Positions 23,805-25,342 of a stretch of DNA of 25,342 bases are shown here, piece after piece. The stretch is from positions 1-25,342 of the forward strand of contig DAOTVD010000171.1 of NCBI GenBank assembly GCA_034437075.1, in the 5' to 3' direction. The DNA comes from DAOTVD01 sp034437075 (GTDB lineage: Bacteria > Chloroflexota > Anaerolineae > Aggregatilineales > J027). The stretch's first letter is position 1; every line of letters begins with the position of its first letter. The translations under genes and the position numbers were made by a program. The notes under the pieces were generated by a model. That model did no database searches. It saw only the letters and a program-made list of their open reading frames with translations, and was not told where the DNA came from.

Positions 23805-25007
23805 GTGTCAGATTCAACATTAGGACCCAGTACACGCGCTATTCATGCTGGTCAGCGCACCACTGGCCCCGGTGCCATAACGACACCGATTGTACACAGT
23901 GCGACCTTTTCTTTTCAAAATACTGCCGATCTACTTGCATTTATGCATGGGCGGTACTCGGGCCAACGGTTGGCGGATCGCCAAGACTATACACGCATTG
24001 CTAATCCTACACGAACGGCGGTAGAACGCAAGCTTGCTGCTCTGGAAGGTGCTGAAGCAGCCTTGTTATGTAGCTCTGGGATGGCCGCCTTAACCCACCT
24101 TATCCTAGGAAGTTTGCCCACAGGGGCCCATATCATCATGCAAGCGCGGTGTTATCGCGGGACGCGGCAATTAGCCGAGCGCGTATTGGCGCGGCTGGGC
24201 ATCGAAACAACGTTTATTTCATTTGATGATCCTGACGCGCTCGAAGCAGCCATTCGCCCCACACAGACGCGCATGATTATCGTGGAAAGTCCTACAAACC
24301 CTCATTTGCGATTGGTCGATTTCGAAAAATTGGCAGCAGTGGGCCAGCGTCACAAAATCCGTACTGTGGTGGATAGCACCTTGGCCACACCTCTGAATCA
24401 ACGCCCTTTGGACTATGGCATAGACTATGTCGTACATTCGGCCACGAAGTATTTGGGGGGGCATCATGATGTCTTGGCTGGGGTGATTCTGGGGGATGCC
24501 AACCGTCTAGCAGCATTGCATGAGTCTCAGGTGTTGATGGGGGCTATCTTGGGGCCATCGGACGCTTATCTGTTAGAACGTGGCTTGCGTACGCTGGCCG
24601 TTCGCGTCGCGCGGCATAATGATAATGCGCAACGTATCGCAGAGCATCTCGCGGGGCATCCGCGCGTAAAATGCGTTTGGTATCCTGGCCTGCCGTCGCA
24701 CCCAGACCACGACCTAGCAACGCGGCAGATGAGCGGTTTTGGCGGTATTGTCAGTTTCGAGTTAGGCGCATCTTTAGATGATACCAGTCGTTTCATTGAC
24801 GCGCTTCAGATACCGTACATCGCGCCGAGCTTGGGCGGGGCCGAAACTTTAATAGAGCAGCCAGCACGATTAACCTACTTTGATTTAGATGTGGCTGCGC
24901 GTGAAGCGCTGGGCATCAGCGATAGTCTGGTACGTTTGGCGGTTGGTCTGGAAGATGCTGATGACCTCATCGCGGATATATCGCAGGCGTTAGAGCGGCT
25001 AGACTAA
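23805..25007 (+). CDS. Trans-sulfuration family PLP enzyme (cystathionine gamma-synthase/lyase or related)
   Basis: This 400-residue enzyme belongs to the Cys/Met-metabolism PLP family. TRAIHAG at the start, YTRIANPTRTAVERKLAALEG, SSGMAAL, CYRGT and the lysine motif HSATKYLGGH (PLP Lys215) are all family hallmarks. VVDSTLATPLNQRPLDYG matches the region carrying the cofactor-binding Asp. The family includes cystathionine gamma-synthase, gamma-lyase, methionine gamma-lyase and O-acylhomoserine sulfhydrylase, and sequence alone does not separate them well. Downstream thrB and nearby asd favour a role in making methionine from a homoserine derivative. GTG 23805 is preferred, with GGAG 9 bases upstream; TTG 23784 is an in-frame alternative that adds seven residues. 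thrB begins 31 bases after the stop. Confidence 0.9.
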   Translation: MSDSTLGPSTRAIHAGQRTTGPGAITTPIVHSATFSFQNTADLLAFMHGRYSGQRLADRQDYTRIANPTRTAVERKLAALEGAEAALLCSSGMAALTHLILGSLPTGAHIIMQARCYRGTRQLAERVLARLGIETTFISFDDPDALEAAIRPTQTRMIIVESPTNPHLRLVDFEKLAAVGQRHKIRTVVDSTLATPLNQRPLDYGIDYVVHSATKYLGGHHDVLAGVILGDANRLAALHESQVLMGAILGPSDAYLLERGLRTLAVRVARHNDNAQRIAEHLAGHPRVKCVWYPGLPSHPDHDLATRQMSGFGGIVSFELGASLDDTSRFIDALQIPYIAPSLGGAETLIEQPARLTYFDLDVAAREALGISDSLVRLAVGLEDADDLIADISQALERLD

Positions 25008-25038
25008 TCACCCCCATCGTAATGAGGAGAACAAAATT

Positions 25039-25342
25039 ATGCAACGAGTGAAAGCTTTTGCACCGGCCACAGTCGCGAATCTGGGCGTGGGGTTCGATGT
25101 ACTGGGTATTGCGGTTGAGGGACTGGGTGACGTGGTTACGGTTGAACGTTGCGCGTCTTCGGGGATTGAGATTGTTGATATTACAGGCGATAACGGCAAG
25201 CTCCCCCTTGCGGCAGAGAAAAACACCGCGTCATTAGCTGCGCAGGCGGTGCTCAACCAAATCGATGAAACGGACGCTGGCGTGCGTTTGTGGATTGAAA
25301 AAGGATTACCTTTATCCAGTGGCCTAGGGAGTAGCGCCGCTA
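25039..25342 (+). CDS. thrB: Homoserine kinase, N-terminal part (runs off the window)
   Basis: The first 101 residues are present. APATVANLGVGFDVLGIAV (about 8-26) is the ThrB N-terminal signature, and GLPLSSGLGSSAA at the window end is the GHMP-kinase ATP-binding loop. The enzyme phosphorylates L-homoserine to O-phosphohomoserine, the direct precursor of threonine. GAGGAGA lies about 11 bases upstream of ATG 25039-25041. The gene follows the PLP enzyme by 31 bases and is probably in its operon. The truncation is caused by the window end. Confidence 0.93.
   Translation, partial: MQRVKAFAPATVANLGVGFDVLGIAVEGLGDVVTVERCASSGIEIVDITGDNGKLPLAAEKNTASLAAQAVLNQIDETDAGVRLWIEKGLPLSSGLGSSAA

Overview
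The window looks like a chromosomal segment of a Chloroflexota bacterium, probably Anaerolineae-like. This is inferred from style, not from a marker gene. The clues are long Pro/Thr linkers in membrane-anchored exported proteins, a large cyclase-ATPase-TPR signalling protein, an archaeal/fungal-type aspartate-semialdehyde dehydrogenase, and separate secD and secF genes beside LytR-CpsA-Psr and L,D-transpeptidase genes. Coding density is high. I saw no rRNA, tRNA, CRISPR array, insertion sequence or integrase.

Layout. 1-163 (+) is the tail of a probable CobW-type GTPase. 160-6591 (-) is a signalling block: a 1345-residue protein built like eukaryotic soluble adenylyl cyclase (two cyclase domains, AAA ATPase, TPR-like helices), then an OmpR-type response regulator and its histidine kinase. 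6721-11548 (+) holds a membrane-anchored TPR/zinc-peptidase-like protein, an LCP cell-wall protein with its own promoter, a Nudix hydrolase and a DUF547 protein. 11718-14150 (+) is secD-secF with a strong terminator. 14209-18332 (-) is an ABC pair: a MacB/LolD-type ATPase followed, with a 4-base overlap, by a double-length permease. 18536-20403 (+) holds an exported YkuD L,D-transpeptidase and an unrecognised single-pass membrane protein.

20400-25342 combines amino-acid biosynthesis with an unusual regulatory pair. On the minus strand an FHA protein overlaps a protein with two Clp-N repeats and a degenerate kinase/phosphotransferase-like C-terminus, followed by asd under its own candidate promoter. 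Divergently, a trans-sulfuration PLP enzyme precedes homoserine kinase (thrB), which is cut by the window end. asd, the PLP enzyme and thrB all lie around the homoserine branch point of the aspartate family (Thr/Met).

The most interesting items are the FHA / Clp-N-pseudokinase pair, the soluble-adenylyl-cyclase-like protein next to a two-component system, and the anchored zinc-peptidase-like protein with unusual ligand spacing. Function names come from motifs read by eye. No database search was possible.
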